Of a stretch of 64,000 nucleotides of DNA, positions 9,197 through 18,929 are shown one piece after another; within the stretch, counting starts at the first letter, position 1; every line of letters starts with the position of its first letter. A model generated the notes under the pieces. The model saw only the letters and a list, made by a program, of their open reading frames with translations. It did no database searches and was not told where the DNA came from. A program made the translations under genes and the position numbers. Origin of the DNA: an uncultured Clostridia bacterium (lineage in GTDB: Bacteria; Bacillota; Clostridia; TANB77; CAG-508); assembly GCA_949443285.1 (NCBI GenBank), contig CASSLW010000002.1, positions 124,001 to 188,000 on the forward strand, in the 5' to 3' direction.

Positions 9197-9352
9197 ATGA
9201 AAATTAAATCTTTATTACGAGTAAGTCTAGCGCTTATAATTGCAGTAGCATTGCTAACATTTTTGACAGCTCTACTTCACTTCATTGGAGAAATTGCATT
9301 TAAAACATCGTTAGCCTTTATTTTAATATTCGCAATTGCTTTTATTGGCTAA
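9197..9352 (+). CDS. Small hydrophobic membrane protein (51 aa)
   Basis: The ATG at 9197 has GGAAGA seven bases upstream. An in-frame ATG at 9182 is an alternative. The product MKIKSLLRVSLALIIAVALL continues through two hydrophobic segments with a short HFIGEIAFKTS turn and ends FAIAFIG. A bidirectional hairpin follows the stop. A better ribosome site (GGAAGGAG) at about 9142-9149 fits neither ATG. It precedes a short frame starting at ATT that ends inside this gene, so a leader-peptide arrangement is possible. I do not recognise the family. Confidence 0.5.
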   Translation: MKIKSLLRVSLALIIAVALLTFLTALLHFIGEIAFKTSLAFILIFAIAFIG

Positions 9353-9368
9353 TCTTCTTTGTAACAAG

Positions 9369-9403
9369 AAAACAGCATCGTGTTTTAAACACTTTGCTGT
9401 TTT
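9369..9403. terminator. Bidirectional terminator hairpin
   Basis: AAAACAGCA pairs with TGCTGTTTT, with a nested GTGTTTT/AAACAC-type inner stem and T-runs on both sides. It separates the plus-strand small membrane gene from the minus-strand tRNA genes. Confidence 0.65.
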
Positions 9404-9410
9404 TTCGTAT

Positions 9411-9500
9411 TGGCGGAGATGAGAGGGTTCGAACCTCCGCGCCGATTTCTCGACCTAACTGTTTAGCAAACAGTCCCCTTCACCACTTGGGTACATCTCC
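9411..9500 (-). tRNA. tRNA-Ser (anticodon GCU)
   Basis: The 90-base minus-strand gene starts GGAGATGTACC and ends with the encoded CCA. The anticodon loop CTGTTTGCTAAACAG contains GCT. A long variable arm (AGGTCGAGAAATCGGCGC region) marks a class II tRNA, and the T-loop GGTTCGAACC is canonical. It reads AGC/AGT serine codons. Confidence 0.95.
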
Positions 9501-9554
9501 ATTTATAAATAAAAGTTAGATATTTTAATATTGTTAATACCTAACTTTATTGTT

Positions 9555-9646
<92 letters not shown>

Positions 9647-9802
9647 ATATCATAGACAAATGTCTAGCGACAGTATTTATATTAGCATTTTTAAAGACAT
9701 TTGTCAATAGCAATTTTTAACTTTTTTAATTTTTTATCTGGGCTGAACAGTAACATCAAAATTACTAACATCAGCCAATTAATAAATTTAATCTTTAAAA
9801 TT

Positions 9803-11095
9803 TTAAATTAAATGTGCTGCATATAATGGTATTGATTTAATATTATTACTAAATCCAAAATTTTTAATAGAAATTCGTATACTATAAATTGGTTTATATC
9901 TTTGAATATAGTAATTTAAACTCTTTGACGTTACATTATCACTCGCTTTTACTTCTATCGGTATTATATCGCCATCAATACTAATTAAAAAGTCAACTTC
10001 ATATTGGCTACCTAATTTCCAATAATATAAATCTCTATTTTTTGCATATAGTATTTCTGCTACATAATTTTCAGCTAGTACACCCTTATATAACATATTT
10101 TTATTTAGTAAAATTTCATTTTTTTCTATTTTAGATAGAACTCTTAAAACTCCTATATCACTTAAATACAATTTAAAATTCTCTTCTACATTTGATTTTA
10201 ATGGAGACTTTGGAATGTTTATTCCTTGACATTTTAAAATCATATTACTTGAAATAAGCCAGTCCACCGAATTTTCATATTCCCTGCTTCTTGCCGATTT
10301 TTCTACTAAAGAATATTTGAATTTTTTATTTTCTTTTCCTAGTTGTACTGGAATTGAGTTATAAATCTTATTGTTTTTTATACTTTCTGTGTTTTCTGTA
10401 TATTTTGCCATATCTGCTAAATATGATGTTATCATAATTTTTTGTAATTTGTCATTACATTTTAATACATCTTTTCCATTTTCAATGTACTCTATAACTG
10501 ATGCTGGCATTCCTCCAATACACATATAATCATAATATAAATTCAATGCTTTTTTATGAGTTACTTCTAACATTGGTGTCATATTTTTATAACATTCTTC
10601 TATTAATTTTAATAATTTATTTTCCCCTATTGCTTTTAAGAATTCACTAAAGTTCATTGGATATAAATAGTCTATCCATACTTTTCCAACTGGAAAAGAA
10701 CTTTTAAATCTATTGATTTTTACTCCTAACAGGCTTCCTGCACATACTATTTTATATGGTTTTTCACTTTCGCAAAAATATTTTAATGAACTTATTGCTC
10801 TTTCACTTACTTGAATTTCGTCTATAAATATGACTGTATTTTCTACATCTATTTCTACATTTAATATTGCTTCTATATTTTTTATAATTTCTTCTGGTAT
10901 TAGTGTATTTTCAAATACTTCTTTAATTTTCTCCATATTATCTAAATTTATGTATAAATAGTTATCAAATTCATTTTTGCAAAACTCTGTTAATAAATAT
11001 GTCTTTCCTGTTTGTCTTACTCCTACAAGCATATATGGAATATTTATTTTCTGCTTTTTCCATTCTAATAATTTTTTATATAAATCTCTCTCCAA
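9803..11095 (-). CDS. AAA-family ATPase with C-terminal DUF4143 domain
   Basis: The 430-residue protein starts at TTG (11093-11095) behind GGGAGGAG. The N-terminal P-loop GVRQTGKTYLL at about residues 25-35, the Walker B VIFIDEIQ at about 89, and CAGSLLGVKI at about 138 are typical of this family. The C-terminal domain contains the nuclease-like YYWKLGSQYEVDFLISIDGDIIPIEVKA, matching the E...D...ExK core of DUF4143. Such genes are common, patchily distributed accessory ATPases of unclear function, often suspected to be mobile or toxin-related. It stands alone between the tRNAs and the DUF4446-par operon. Confidence 0.85.
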   Translation of the reverse strand: MERDLYKKLLEWKKQKINIPYMLVGVRQTGKTYLLTEFCKNEFDNYLYINLDNMEKIKEVFENTLIPEEIIKNIEAILNVEIDVENTVIFIDEIQVSERAISSLKYFCESEKPYKIVCAGSLLGVKINRFKSSFPVGKVWIDYLYPMNFSEFLKAIGENKLLKLIEECYKNMTPMLEVTHKKALNLYYDYMCIGGMPASVIEYIENGKDVLKCNDKLQKIMITSYLADMAKYTENTESIKNNKIYNSIPVQLGKENKKFKYSLVEKSARSREYENSVDWLISSNMILKCQGINIPKSPLKSNVEENFKLYLSDIGVLRVLSKIEKNEILLNKNMLYKGVLAENYVAEILYAKNRDLYYWKLGSQYEVDFLISIDGDIIPIEVKASDNVTSKSLNYYIQRYKPIYSIRISIKNFGFSNNIKSIPLYAAHLI

Positions 11096-11172
11096 ATTTT
11101 CTCCTCCCTTACATTTTTCTTAATCCTTCTTATATATAATATAACTTTTTTTAAATTTAGTCAATAATTTTG

Positions 11173-11229
11173 GTGATTTTCCCACGTTTTTAATTGCATT
11201 TTTCGTGATTTTTTCACGTTTTTTATTGC
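11173..11229. repeat. Pair of 25-bp direct repeats with internal CGTGA/TCACG dyad
   Basis: The copies at 11173-11197 and 11205-11229 match at 22 of 25 positions, starting GTGATTTT and ending ATTGC. A CGTGA-N-TCACG dyad spans 11204-11218. They lie upstream of the TTG start of the DUF4143 gene and could be an operator. Confidence 0.5.
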
Positions 11230-11250
11230 CTGCTTATTATTCATTTAAAA

Positions 11251-11276
11251 AATAACACATTCTAAAATGTGCTATT
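11251..11276 (-). terminator. Terminator of the par-DUF4446 operon
   Basis: An 11-bp stem AATAACACATT/AATGTGCTATT (one mismatch) with a 4-base loop lies 15 bases after the DUF4446 stop, with a T-run on the minus strand. Confidence 0.7.
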
Positions 11277-11290
11277 CCTTATATTTCTAT

Positions 11291-11806
11291 TTATTTCAAT
11301 TTTTTGACCCCATTAAAATCAACAGCTTTTTTTATTGCTTCTTGTTCTTCTTCTGAAAGAGTATAACTTGATTTTCCATTTTCCACAGGCTTAGCGTAAA
11401 TATTTGACATCTCTCTAGAATAAATACCATTAAGCACAACACCATCATCATTCTCATCAAGCAAAGCAAGAGTAAAACTCAAATCGCTCCCCACATCTTT
11501 AAAAGCATTATATCTAACAATGCCTATTTTTTGAATACACTTCTCTAAATCCTTATCCAAACCTTTTATAATAGAATTTATCTCGCCATTTTGTTTTTCA
11601 ACTCTATCTACTCTATACATATAATTTTCTAAATCTTCTTCTATATTTTTACCGTTTCCTAATTTTTGCATAAAATCTCTATATTTTTTATTTAATTTAG
11701 ATATCTTTACAGACACCACTAAAAAGGCTATTAATAGTATAAAGTTTATAGCAATTGATATAAATATGATATTATTCATTCCTATGGTATTAATGATTTC
11801 TTCCAT
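11291..11806 (-). CDS. DUF4446 family membrane protein
   Basis: The 171-residue protein has one N-terminal membrane helix (about residues 12-33) and a coiled-coil-like stretch. The conserved DUF4446 block follows: KIGIVRYNAFKDVGSDLSF, then LDENDDGVVLNGIYSREMSNIYAKP. This family is habitually encoded directly after parB in Clostridia, as here, 55 bases downstream. The function is unknown; the linkage suggests a membrane-associated role connected with chromosome segregation or sporulation. Confidence 0.88.
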   Translation of the reverse strand: MEEIINTIGMNNIIFISIAINFILLIAFLVVSVKISKLNKKYRDFMQKLGNGKNIEEDLENYMYRVDRVEKQNGEINSIIKGLDKDLEKCIQKIGIVRYNAFKDVGSDLSFTLALLDENDDGVVLNGIYSREMSNIYAKPVENGKSSYTLSEEEQEAIKKAVDFNGVKKLK

Positions 11807-11861
11807 ACAATCAACTCTTTTCTTTCTATTTTGTTGTTATATTAAGTCTATTTCTTCTTAA

Positions 11862-12701
11862 TTATTGTATTAGACCTAATATTCTTTCTAAATCGTCATT
11901 TGATGTATATTCTATTATTATCTTTCCACGTCTTCTTCCTGCGTCTAATCTTACTTTTGAGCCAAAAAATCCTTGGAATGTGTTTTCTATACTTTTGTAT
12001 AGTACGTGGTTTCTTTTTTCTTCTTCTGTTGTTTGTTTTATTTTTGATTTTTTCTCTATTTGTCTTACTGTTTGGTTTCTTTCTAACATATGTATTGCTG
12101 TTTGATATTGTTTTTCAGGGTCTGTTATTGCAAGTAATGCTTTGCAGTGCCCTTCTGTTATTTTACCCTCTTTTGCCATTTCTAATACACGTGGCTCTAA
12201 ATTTAATACTCTTACCCAGTTTGCTACTGTGCTTCTACCTTTTCCTAGTTTTTTTGCAACTTCTTCTTGTGACATTCCATAGTTGTCTATTAGTGTTTTT
12301 ATTCCCATTGCTTTTTCTACTGGATTTAAGTCTTCTCTTTGCATATTTTCTATTAGTGATATTTCTGAGTTTATTTTTTCGTCATCTTCTCTTATTATTG
12401 CTGGTATTTCTGTTTTTCCAGCTATTTTAGATGCTCTCCATCTTCTTTCTCCTGCTATTATGCTGTAATATCCGTCTTTTTTTGTTACTACTATTGGTTG
12501 TATTAGTCCATATTCTGATATTGATTGAGCTAGTTCTTCTAATGCTTCTTGGTCAAATCTTTTTCTTGGTTGGTCTCTGTTTGGTTCTACTTCTGTTATT
12601 TTTAATGTTTTTAATATGTCATTTTCTTGTTGTTGCTCTTCTACTGGTGCTGGCCCGAATAGTGCGTCTAGGCCTTTTCCTAGTCCTGTCATTTTTGCCA
12701 T
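11862..12701 (-). CDS. parB: Chromosome partitioning protein ParB/Spo0J
   Basis: A complete ParB of 279 residues. The N-terminal MTGLGKGLDALFG motif contacts ParA. The CTPase/ParB-N region carries IAGERRWRASK (arginine-rich box) at about residue 85. The HTH is around SQEEVAKKLGKGRSTVANWVRVL (residues 145-170), and a C-terminal dimerisation domain ends RILGLIQ. ParB binds parS sites near the origin and loads SMC. The gene follows parA by 74 bases. I found no perfect parS palindrome within the window, so the sites probably lie elsewhere or are divergent. Confidence 0.96.
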   Translation of the reverse strand: MAKMTGLGKGLDALFGPAPVEEQQQENDILKTLKITEVEPNRDQPRKRFDQEALEELAQSISEYGLIQPIVVTKKDGYYSIIAGERRWRASKIAGKTEIPAIIREDDEKINSEISLIENMQREDLNPVEKAMGIKTLIDNYGMSQEEVAKKLGKGRSTVANWVRVLNLEPRVLEMAKEGKITEGHCKALLAITDPEKQYQTAIHMLERNQTVRQIEKKSKIKQTTEEEKRNHVLYKSIENTFQGFFGSKVRLDAGRRRGKIIIEYTSNDDLERILGLIQ

Positions 12702-12775
12702 TTTTATTCCCCCTATATCTTATTTTTGTTATTCTTTTTCATTTTTATAAAATTCCCTATTTCACAGTTGCGGTT

Positions 12776-13564
12776 TTATCCCATATGTTTTGCTTTTCTT
12801 TCTTCTTCATTTAATTTTAAGAATTCTCTTGCAAATTTTACATAGCTTTTTGCTCCTTTTGAACGTGCATCATATTCTGTTATTGGCATTCCATAGCTTG
12901 GAGCTTCGCTTAGTCTAACGTTTCTTGGTATTACTGTTTTGTATACTTTGTCATTAAAATATTTTTTTACTTCTTTTACTACTTGGTTTGAAAGGTTTGT
13001 TCTTGCGTCATACATTGTTAGTAATGCGCCTTCTATTTGTATTTCTTTGTTTAAGTATTTTCTTACTCTTTCTATTGTGTTTAGTAGTTGTCCTAGTCCT
13101 TCTAACGCAAAGTATTCACATTGTACTGGTATTAGTACGCTGTTTGATGCTGTAAATGAGTTTAATGTTATTAGGCCTAATGATGGTGGGCAATCTATTA
13201 GAATATAGTCAAATTTGTCTTTTACTTCTTCTAGCTTTTCTTTTAGTCTTTGTTCTCTTGACATCATTGATACTAGTTCTACTTCTGCTCCTGCTAGGCT
13301 CATATTTGCTGGACATACTTTTAGATTTTTTATTGATGAGTCTTGTATTGTTTCTTCCATTGTTACATCATTTACTAGTATGTCATATGTTGTATTTTCT
13401 ACTTCTTTTTCTACTCCTAGCCCACTTGTTGCATTACCTTGTGGGTCTGCATCTATTAATAGTACTTTTTTACCTTTTTTTGCTAGAATAGTTCCTAAAT
13501 TAACTGTTGTTGTTGTTTTTCCTACTCCACCTTTTTGATTAGCTACTGATATTATTTTTCCCAA
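12776..13564 (-). CDS. parA: Chromosome partitioning ATPase ParA/Soj
   Basis: The deviant Walker A ISVANQKGGVGKTTTTVNL is at the N-terminus, Walker A' DADPQGN at about residue 40 and Walker B DYILIDCPPSLG at about 120. The 262-residue length is normal for Soj. The TTG at 13562-13564 is the best start because GGAGG lies eight bases before it. An ATG at 13579 overlaps that ribosome site. ParA acts with ParB in origin segregation and in controlling DnaA. Confidence 0.96.
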   Translation of the reverse strand: MGKIISVANQKGGVGKTTTTVNLGTILAKKGKKVLLIDADPQGNATSGLGVEKEVENTTYDILVNDVTMEETIQDSSIKNLKVCPANMSLAGAEVELVSMMSREQRLKEKLEEVKDKFDYILIDCPPSLGLITLNSFTASNSVLIPVQCEYFALEGLGQLLNTIERVRKYLNKEIQIEGALLTMYDARTNLSNQVVKEVKKYFNDKVYKTVIPRNVRLSEAPSYGMPITEYDARSKGAKSYVKFAREFLKLNEEERKAKHMG

Positions 13565-13702
13565 TTTAATTGCCTCCATTTGTTTTAGTAAATATTTACT
13601 TTTTAGTTTGTTTCATTTCTACTACTATAATATATAAATATAAGAAAAAAGTCAATAAATTTCGAGAAATTTTTTGACTTTTTTTCTAGTTTTTATATCA
13701 TA

Positions 13703-14425
13703 TTATTTTATAGGTTCTTTTGCTGGCATTCCTGGTTTTCTAGGGTATTTAGCAGGTGTGTTTTTTGCTTTTTTTATGATTATTACATTCCTTTTCATAT
13801 CACTATTTGGTAGGTTAAAACTTTCTTCTTGTTCTATCTTTCCACCAAGAATTTCTATCGCTTTTTTTGCTGTTTCTAATTCTTCTTTTATCTCTGAACC
13901 TTTCATGCATATTGCTTTTCCATTAATTCTTACTAATGGTATTAAATATTCAGATAGTGTTGAAAGATTTGCTACTGCTCTTGATGTCGCAATGTCGAAG
14001 TTTTCCCTGTATTTTTTGTTTTTTCCAAATTCTTCTGCTCTTGTGTGTACTGTTTGTATATTTTTAAGTTTTAGCTCTTTAATAACTTCATTTAAGAAAT
14101 TTATTCTTTTATTCAATGAGTCTGCCAATGTTATTTCGATATCTTCTCTTAAGATTTTAAGTGGTATCCCAGGAAATCCGGCACCAGTCCCCATATCTAC
14201 CAACTTTGAGCCTTTTTCTATGTATTTAGATATTGTTAACGAATCTACAAAATGTTTCAAAATTACTTCTTCTGGTTCCGTAATTGCTGTTAAATTTATT
14301 TTTTCATTCCATTCTAATAATAAGTTCATATATTTATAGAATTTTTCTATTTGTTTTCTTTGCAACTCTATTCCTATTTCTTTTAAATGATTATTAAAAA
14401 TTTCTTCAAATTTTTCTATTTCCAT
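13703..14425 (-). CDS. rsmG: 16S rRNA (guanine527-N7)-methyltransferase RsmG
   Basis: The 240-residue protein has the SAM-binding motif KLVDMGTGAGFPGIPLKI at about residue 75 and DIATSRAVANLSTLSEY at about 140. The C-terminus KYPRKPGMPAKEPI is typical of the family. It modifies G527 of 16S rRNA. It overlaps nothing but starts one base after mnmG ends, the usual mnmE-mnmG-rsmG-parA order near clostridial origins. Confidence 0.97.
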   Translation of the reverse strand: MEIEKFEEIFNNHLKEIGIELQRKQIEKFYKYMNLLLEWNEKINLTAITEPEEVILKHFVDSLTISKYIEKGSKLVDMGTGAGFPGIPLKILREDIEITLADSLNKRINFLNEVIKELKLKNIQTVHTRAEEFGKNKKYRENFDIATSRAVANLSTLSEYLIPLVRINGKAICMKGSEIKEELETAKKAIEILGGKIEQEESFNLPNSDMKRNVIIIKKAKNTPAKYPRKPGMPAKEPIK

Positions 14426-14426
14426 T

Positions 14427-16322
14427 CTATTTCACATTTCCTTTCATTTGTTTTAAATATACTAACAATACTGATATGTCAGCAGGTGAAACTCCTGATA
14501 TCCTAGAGGCTTGACCGATTGAACGTGGCCTAAATTTATTTAGTTTTTGTCTTCCTTCTAAGCTAATCCCTTTTATTTCGTCATAGTCTAGTTCTTCTGA
14601 TAACATTTTTGTTTCTAAATTTTTAAATTTTTCCACTTGCCCTTCTTGTAATTTGATATATCCTTCATATTTTATTTGTATTTCTACTTCTTCTTTTTCT
14701 TGTTTTGTAAGTTCTGGCCTTTCACTATCTATTTGTGCCAATTTGTCGTATGTTAGCTCTGTCCTTTTTAGCAATTCAGCCATTTTTGTACCTGTTGTAA
14801 GTTCTGATGTTCCATTGTTTTTTAACAATTCATTAACTTCCTTCGTTGGTTTTACTGTTAATTCTCTTAATCTCTTTATTTCTTTTTCTATATTTTCTCT
14901 TTTAGCTTCAAACTTTTCATATCTTTCTTTAGATATTAGTCCAACTTCATAACCTATTGGAGTTAGCCTTAAATCTGCATTATCTTGTCTTAGTAATAGC
15001 CTGTATTCAGCTCTAGAAGTCATCATTCTGTATGGTTCATTTGTTCCTTTTGTGACAATATCATCAATTAAAACGCCTATATAACCTTGCGTCCTATCCA
15101 AAATGATTGGTTCTTGTCCTTTTATCTTTCTTGCGCTATTTATTCCTGCAATTAATCCTTGACAAGCTGCCTCTTCATATCCAGATGTACCATTTATTTG
15201 ACCAGCCATAAATAATCCACTTATTCCTTTATATTCTAGTGATAGCTTTAAGTTTGAAGGATCTATACAATCATATTCTATTGCATATGCTGGCCTTGTA
15301 AACTCTGCTTTTTCTAAGCCCGGAATTGTGTGATATAAAGCTATTTGAACATCTTCTGGCAATGAAGAACTTATTCCTTGTATATACATCTCTTCTGTAT
15401 CTAATCCCACTGGTTCAACAAATGCTTGATGACGTGGTTTATCACTAAACCTTACCACTTTATCTTCTATTGAAGGACAGTATCTAGGCCCTGTACCTTC
15501 TATCATTCCAGCATATAGAGGAGATCTTTGTAAGTTTTCTCTAATTATTTTGTGAGTTTCTTCATTCGTATAGGTTAAATAGCAATCTACTTGTTCAAAA
15601 TCTTTAGGCTCATTCTCAAAAGAAAATGCTTCTATTCCCTGGTCTCCCTTTTGAATTTCCATTTTACTAAAATCAATACTTCTCCTATTTATCCTAGCAG
15701 GTGTACCAGTTTTAAATCTTATAAGCTCTATTCCCATTCTCTTTAATGCTTCTGATAGTTCACTTGCAGCAGCAACGCCATCTGGCCCACTCTCCTTAGA
15801 ATATTCACCTATAAAAATCTTTCCTTTTAAATAGGTTCCTGTCGCAACTATTACAGCTTTCACATTATAAATTGCACCTAAATCTGTTTTAATCGCCGTA
15901 ACTTGTCCGTTTTCAGTTAAGATATCCACAATTTCTCCCTGTTTAACCTCAAGATTTTCTTGTTTCTCCAATGTATGTTTCATTTCTGCTTGATATCTCT
16001 TTCTATCAGCCTGTGCTCTTAAAGAATGAACTGCTGGCCCTTTTGAAGTATTCAACATTTTAATCTGTATCATTGTTTTATCTATATTTTTACCCATCTC
16101 TCCACCTAGTGCATCAATTTCTCTCACTAGATGTCCTTTTGAACTTCCACCTATATGTGGATTACATGGCATATTAGCTATAGCTTCCAAACTTATCGAA
16201 AAAATTAAAGTTTTCATTCCCAACCTAGCCGCAGCAAGTCCAGCCTCACAGCCAGCATGTCCTGCACCAATAACTGCCACATCATAATCTCCTGCAAAAT
16301 ATTCTCCCTTTTTTAATTCCAT
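14427..16322 (-). CDS. mnmG: tRNA uridine-5-carboxymethylaminomethyl modification enzyme MnmG
   Basis: The 631-residue FAD protein has the dinucleotide-binding motif [21 protein letters not shown] near the N-terminus, [11 protein letters not shown] mid-protein and [20 protein letters not shown] in the FAD-binding C-half. MnmG with MnmE modifies wobble U34. The frame extends 64 codons further upstream, but ATG 16320-16322 has AGGAG at proper spacing and matches the normal family start, so the extension is untranslated leader. The partner gene mnmE is next upstream on the same strand. Confidence 0.96.
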   Translation of the reverse strand: MELKKGEYFAGDYDVAVIGAGHAGCEAGLAAARLGMKTLIFSISLEAIANMPCNPHIGGSSKGHLVREIDALGGEMGKNIDKTMIQIKMLNTSKGPAVHSLRAQADRKRYQAEMKHTLEKQENLEVKQGEIVDILTENGQVTAIKTDLGAIYNVKAVIVATGTYLKGKIFIGEYSKESGPDGVAAASELSEALKRMGIELIRFKTGTPARINRRSIDFSKMEIQKGDQGIEAFSFENEPKDFEQVDCYLTYTNEETHKIIRENLQRSPLYAGMIEGTGPRYCPSIEDKVVRFSDKPRHQAFVEPVGLDTEEMYIQGISSSLPEDVQIALYHTIPGLEKAEFTRPAYAIEYDCIDPSNLKLSLEYKGISGLFMAGQINGTSGYEEAACQGLIAGINSARKIKGQEPIILDRTQGYIGVLIDDIVTKGTNEPYRMMTSRAEYRLLLRQDNADLRLTPIGYEVGLISKERYEKFEAKRENIEKEIKRLRELTVKPTKEVNELLKNNGTSELTTGTKMAELLKRTELTYDKLAQIDSERPELTKQEKEEVEIQIKYEGYIKLQEGQVEKFKNLETKMLSEELDYDEIKGISLEGRQKLNKFRPRSIGQASRISGVSPADISVLLVYLKQMKGNVK

Positions 16323-16747
16323 TTCTTTTCTCCTTTTATTAAATGTTCCACGGCAATTGTTCCACTTCCATATGAAACAAAAAATCACGTTTGTATTACT
16401 AAATTGTAATTCTGTACTAATTAGTTTAATTCTCAATTTCATATTTTTTCCTTCGTTTTTAACTTCCACCAGTACTTTTGTCAATTTGTCGAATTTTGTC
16501 GAAAAACCGAACAATATATTTATGTTAATTTCAGTTTATGTTAATCCGTATTTATGTTTGGTTAAAAAACTGGTACGGTTAGTTTCATTTTTTAAAATTA
16601 CTACATTTTACATTTATTTTCAAATTTATCATAGTTTCATATTCGTTTTTAAATTCGCCATATTTCCATTTTCACTCATCTAATATAAAATTACACCACT
16701 TTTGTATTAAAATCGTTTATTTTTGATTTTCACACGTCTGTTTTGTA

Positions 16748-18122
16748 TTATTTTCCTAAACAGAACTTAGCAAAAATTTCATCTATTATATCTTCAGTTA
16801 CAATTTCTCCTGTTATATTTCCTAAATCTTCTAAAATGTCTTTTATAAATATTGCTATAATATCTAATGGCATTTTATTTTCAATTGTCTCTTTTGTCTT
16901 TTTTACACTTTCTATTGCTTTTGTAATTAAATTTTTATGCCTAATATTTGTAATTACAATTTCATTATCCAAATTAATCTGGTTTAAATTGAATAAATTT
17001 GTAATTTCATCATATAATTTTTCAATTCCTATTTTATTTAAAGCTGAAATTTTAATTATACAATCACTTGCTGCTTTTAATTCAGGGGTTTCTTCACTTA
17101 TTCTTGTTTCTAAATCTATTTTATTTAATATTATTACGGATTTCTTGCTTTTAGCCAATTCCAATATTTCAATATCTTCTTCTGTTAAATCTTTTGAACT
17201 ATCAAATATTGCAATCACCAAATCCGCCGTTTCAGCTATTTCCCTTGATTTAGCAACTCCTATTTTCTCCACTTCATCTGATGTTTCTCTTATTCCTGCA
17301 GTATCTATTAGTTTTAATGGAATTCCGTTTATATTAACAAATTCTTCAATCGTATCCCTTGTTGTCCCTTCATATTCTGTAACTATTGCCCTATTTTCCT
17401 TTAAAATTGCATTTAAAAGTGATGATTTCCCTGCATTTGGTCTTCCTATAATTGCTGTTTTTATGCCTTCTTTTATTATTTTTCCATTGTCAAAACTTTT
17501 TTCTAGCTTTTTCAATTTCATTTCTGTATTTTCTAGCATTTCTTTAATTTGAGTGTTTGTAACATCGTCTACATCGTACTCTGGATAGTCAATTGCGACT
17601 TCGATATTAATCATTACATTCATTATTTCTTGCTTAATTTCTGCTATTTTTTTTGATAAGAAGCCTTCTAATTGCTTTATTCCTGTTTTTGCTTCTCTTT
17701 CAGATTTCGCATTAATTACATCTATTACTGATTCTGCTTGTAATAAGTCAATTCTTCCGTTTAGAAATGCTCTTTTGGTGAATTCCCCTGGTTCTGCTAG
17801 TTCTGCACCATTTTTTAAGCATAGTTCCAATATTTTTTTAACTATTATATTTCCACCATGAGAGTTTATTTCGCACATATTCTCTGTTGTATAGCTTTTA
17901 GGTGCTTTAAAATATGATACTAGTACTTCGTCTATAATTGCCCCATTTTCTACTATATTTCCGTATTTTATGCTATATCCTTTTATATCTTCTATTGATT
18001 GTTTGTTCTTTTGTTCAAATATTTTCTCTAATATTTCAAAACATTTTTCTCCACTCATTCTTATAATTCCAATTCCCCCAATTCCGAGGTGCCGTAGAGA
18101 TTGACGCGATTGTTCTTTCCAT
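16748..18122 (-). CDS. mnmE: tRNA modification GTPase MnmE, with a +1 frameshift after codon 12
   Basis: MnmE forms a complex with MnmG for tRNA wobble-uridine modification. Visible motifs are G1 GRPNAGKSSLL, G2 GTTRDT, G3 DTAGIRET, G4 NKIDL and the C-terminal FCLGK. The proper start is ATG 18120-18122 behind a strong AGGAGG, giving MERTIASISTAP. The next codon in this frame is CGG and the frame ends soon after. Skipping one C (plus-strand position 18086) gives GIGGIGIIRMSGEKCF, exactly the family sequence, continuing in the long frame. Without the shift only an internal ATG at 18058 is available. That product would lack about 22 residues of the N-terminal tetrahydrofolate-binding domain. Programmed shift, mutation or sequence error are all open. 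Confidence 0.9.
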
Positions 18123-18140
18123 TTTTCTCCTCCTTTTCTA

Positions 18141-18199
18141 TAAAAAAAGAGGCAAAGATAGAATTTACATTGTTATTGTAAAATCCGACCTTTGACCTC
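18141..18199 (-). terminator. Strong terminator after jag
   Basis: A long hairpin (GAGG...CCTC outer pairs, CAAAG/CTTTG and TTTACA/TGTAAA inner pairs) is followed on the minus strand by seven Ts. It ends the rpmH-to-jag transcript and separates it from mnmE. Confidence 0.85.
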
Positions 18200-18216
18200 C
18201 GATTTTGTTTATTAAA

Positions 18217-18915
18217 TTATTTTTTTAGTGATATTACTATTCTTCTATGTGGTTCTTGTCCTTCGCTTATTGTCTCTATTTTAGGATTTTCTTGTAGTTT
18301 GCTATGTATTATTTTTCTTTCATATGCTTGCATTGGTTCTAATTTTATAGGTTTTTTTGTTCTTATTACTGTCTTTGCAACCTTCTCTGCTAATTGTTCT
18401 AAGGTTTTTTCTCTTTTTGATTTGTACCCTTCAATATCTAATATTACTCTAACTCTATTTTGATTTCCTTTGCTTGCAATTGCTGATAATATACTTTGCA
18501 TTGCATATAAGGTTTCTCCCCTATATCCTATTAGATATCCTAAATCTTGACTATTTATGCTTACTTCAAGCCCTTTTGACGTTTTTTCTATATTGTATGT
18601 TGCATCTTCTGGTAGTTCTGTTTTGATTTCTTTTATAAATTTTTCTACTCTTTTTGCTGCTTCTTCTACTTCTTGTTCTGTTAAGTTAATTTCTTTTTTT
18701 GGTGCTGGTACTTCTCTTTGTTTTTCTTTAACATTTTCTTTTACTGTTATTTCTACTTTTACAACTCTTGGTGCTAAAATACTGAAAAAGCTACGTTTAT
18801 CTTCGTTTTCTAAGACTTTTATATCTACCATTTTTTTAGAAACTTTTAATTCTTTTAGCCCTTTTTCTATTGCCTCGTTTGTTGTTTTTCCTTCTGAAAT
18901 AATACTTTTTGCCAT
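18217..18915 (-). CDS. jag: RNA-binding protein Jag/KhpB
   Basis: The 232-residue protein has an N-terminal Jag-N region (SIISEGKTTNEAIEKGLKEL), a KH domain with LIGYRGETLYAMQ at about residue 128, and a C-terminal R3H domain (ERKIIHSKLQENPKIET). Jag/KhpB binds RNA and influences cell elongation and sporulation. It is translated from an AGGAGG-preceded ATG 15 bases after yidC, in the standard operon. Confidence 0.95.
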   Translation of the reverse strand: MAKSIISEGKTTNEAIEKGLKELKVSKKMVDIKVLENEDKRSFFSILAPRVVKVEITVKENVKEKQREVPAPKKEINLTEQEVEEAAKRVEKFIKEIKTELPEDATYNIEKTSKGLEVSINSQDLGYLIGYRGETLYAMQSILSAIASKGNQNRVRVILDIEGYKSKREKTLEQLAEKVAKTVIRTKKPIKLEPMQAYERKIIHSKLQENPKIETISEGQEPHRRIVISLKK

Positions 18916-18929
18916 TAACTGGCACCTCC

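Noticed and set aside
16344..16380. TGTTCCAC...GAAACA words upstream of mnmG resembling a parS site
   Set aside because: The half-sites do not form the 16-bp palindrome; spacing and centre are wrong, so I did not call parS.
16323..16514. 64-codon N-terminal extension of MnmG
   Set aside because: Not MnmG-like and lacks a ribosome site; the ATG at 16322 has one and gives the normal family start.
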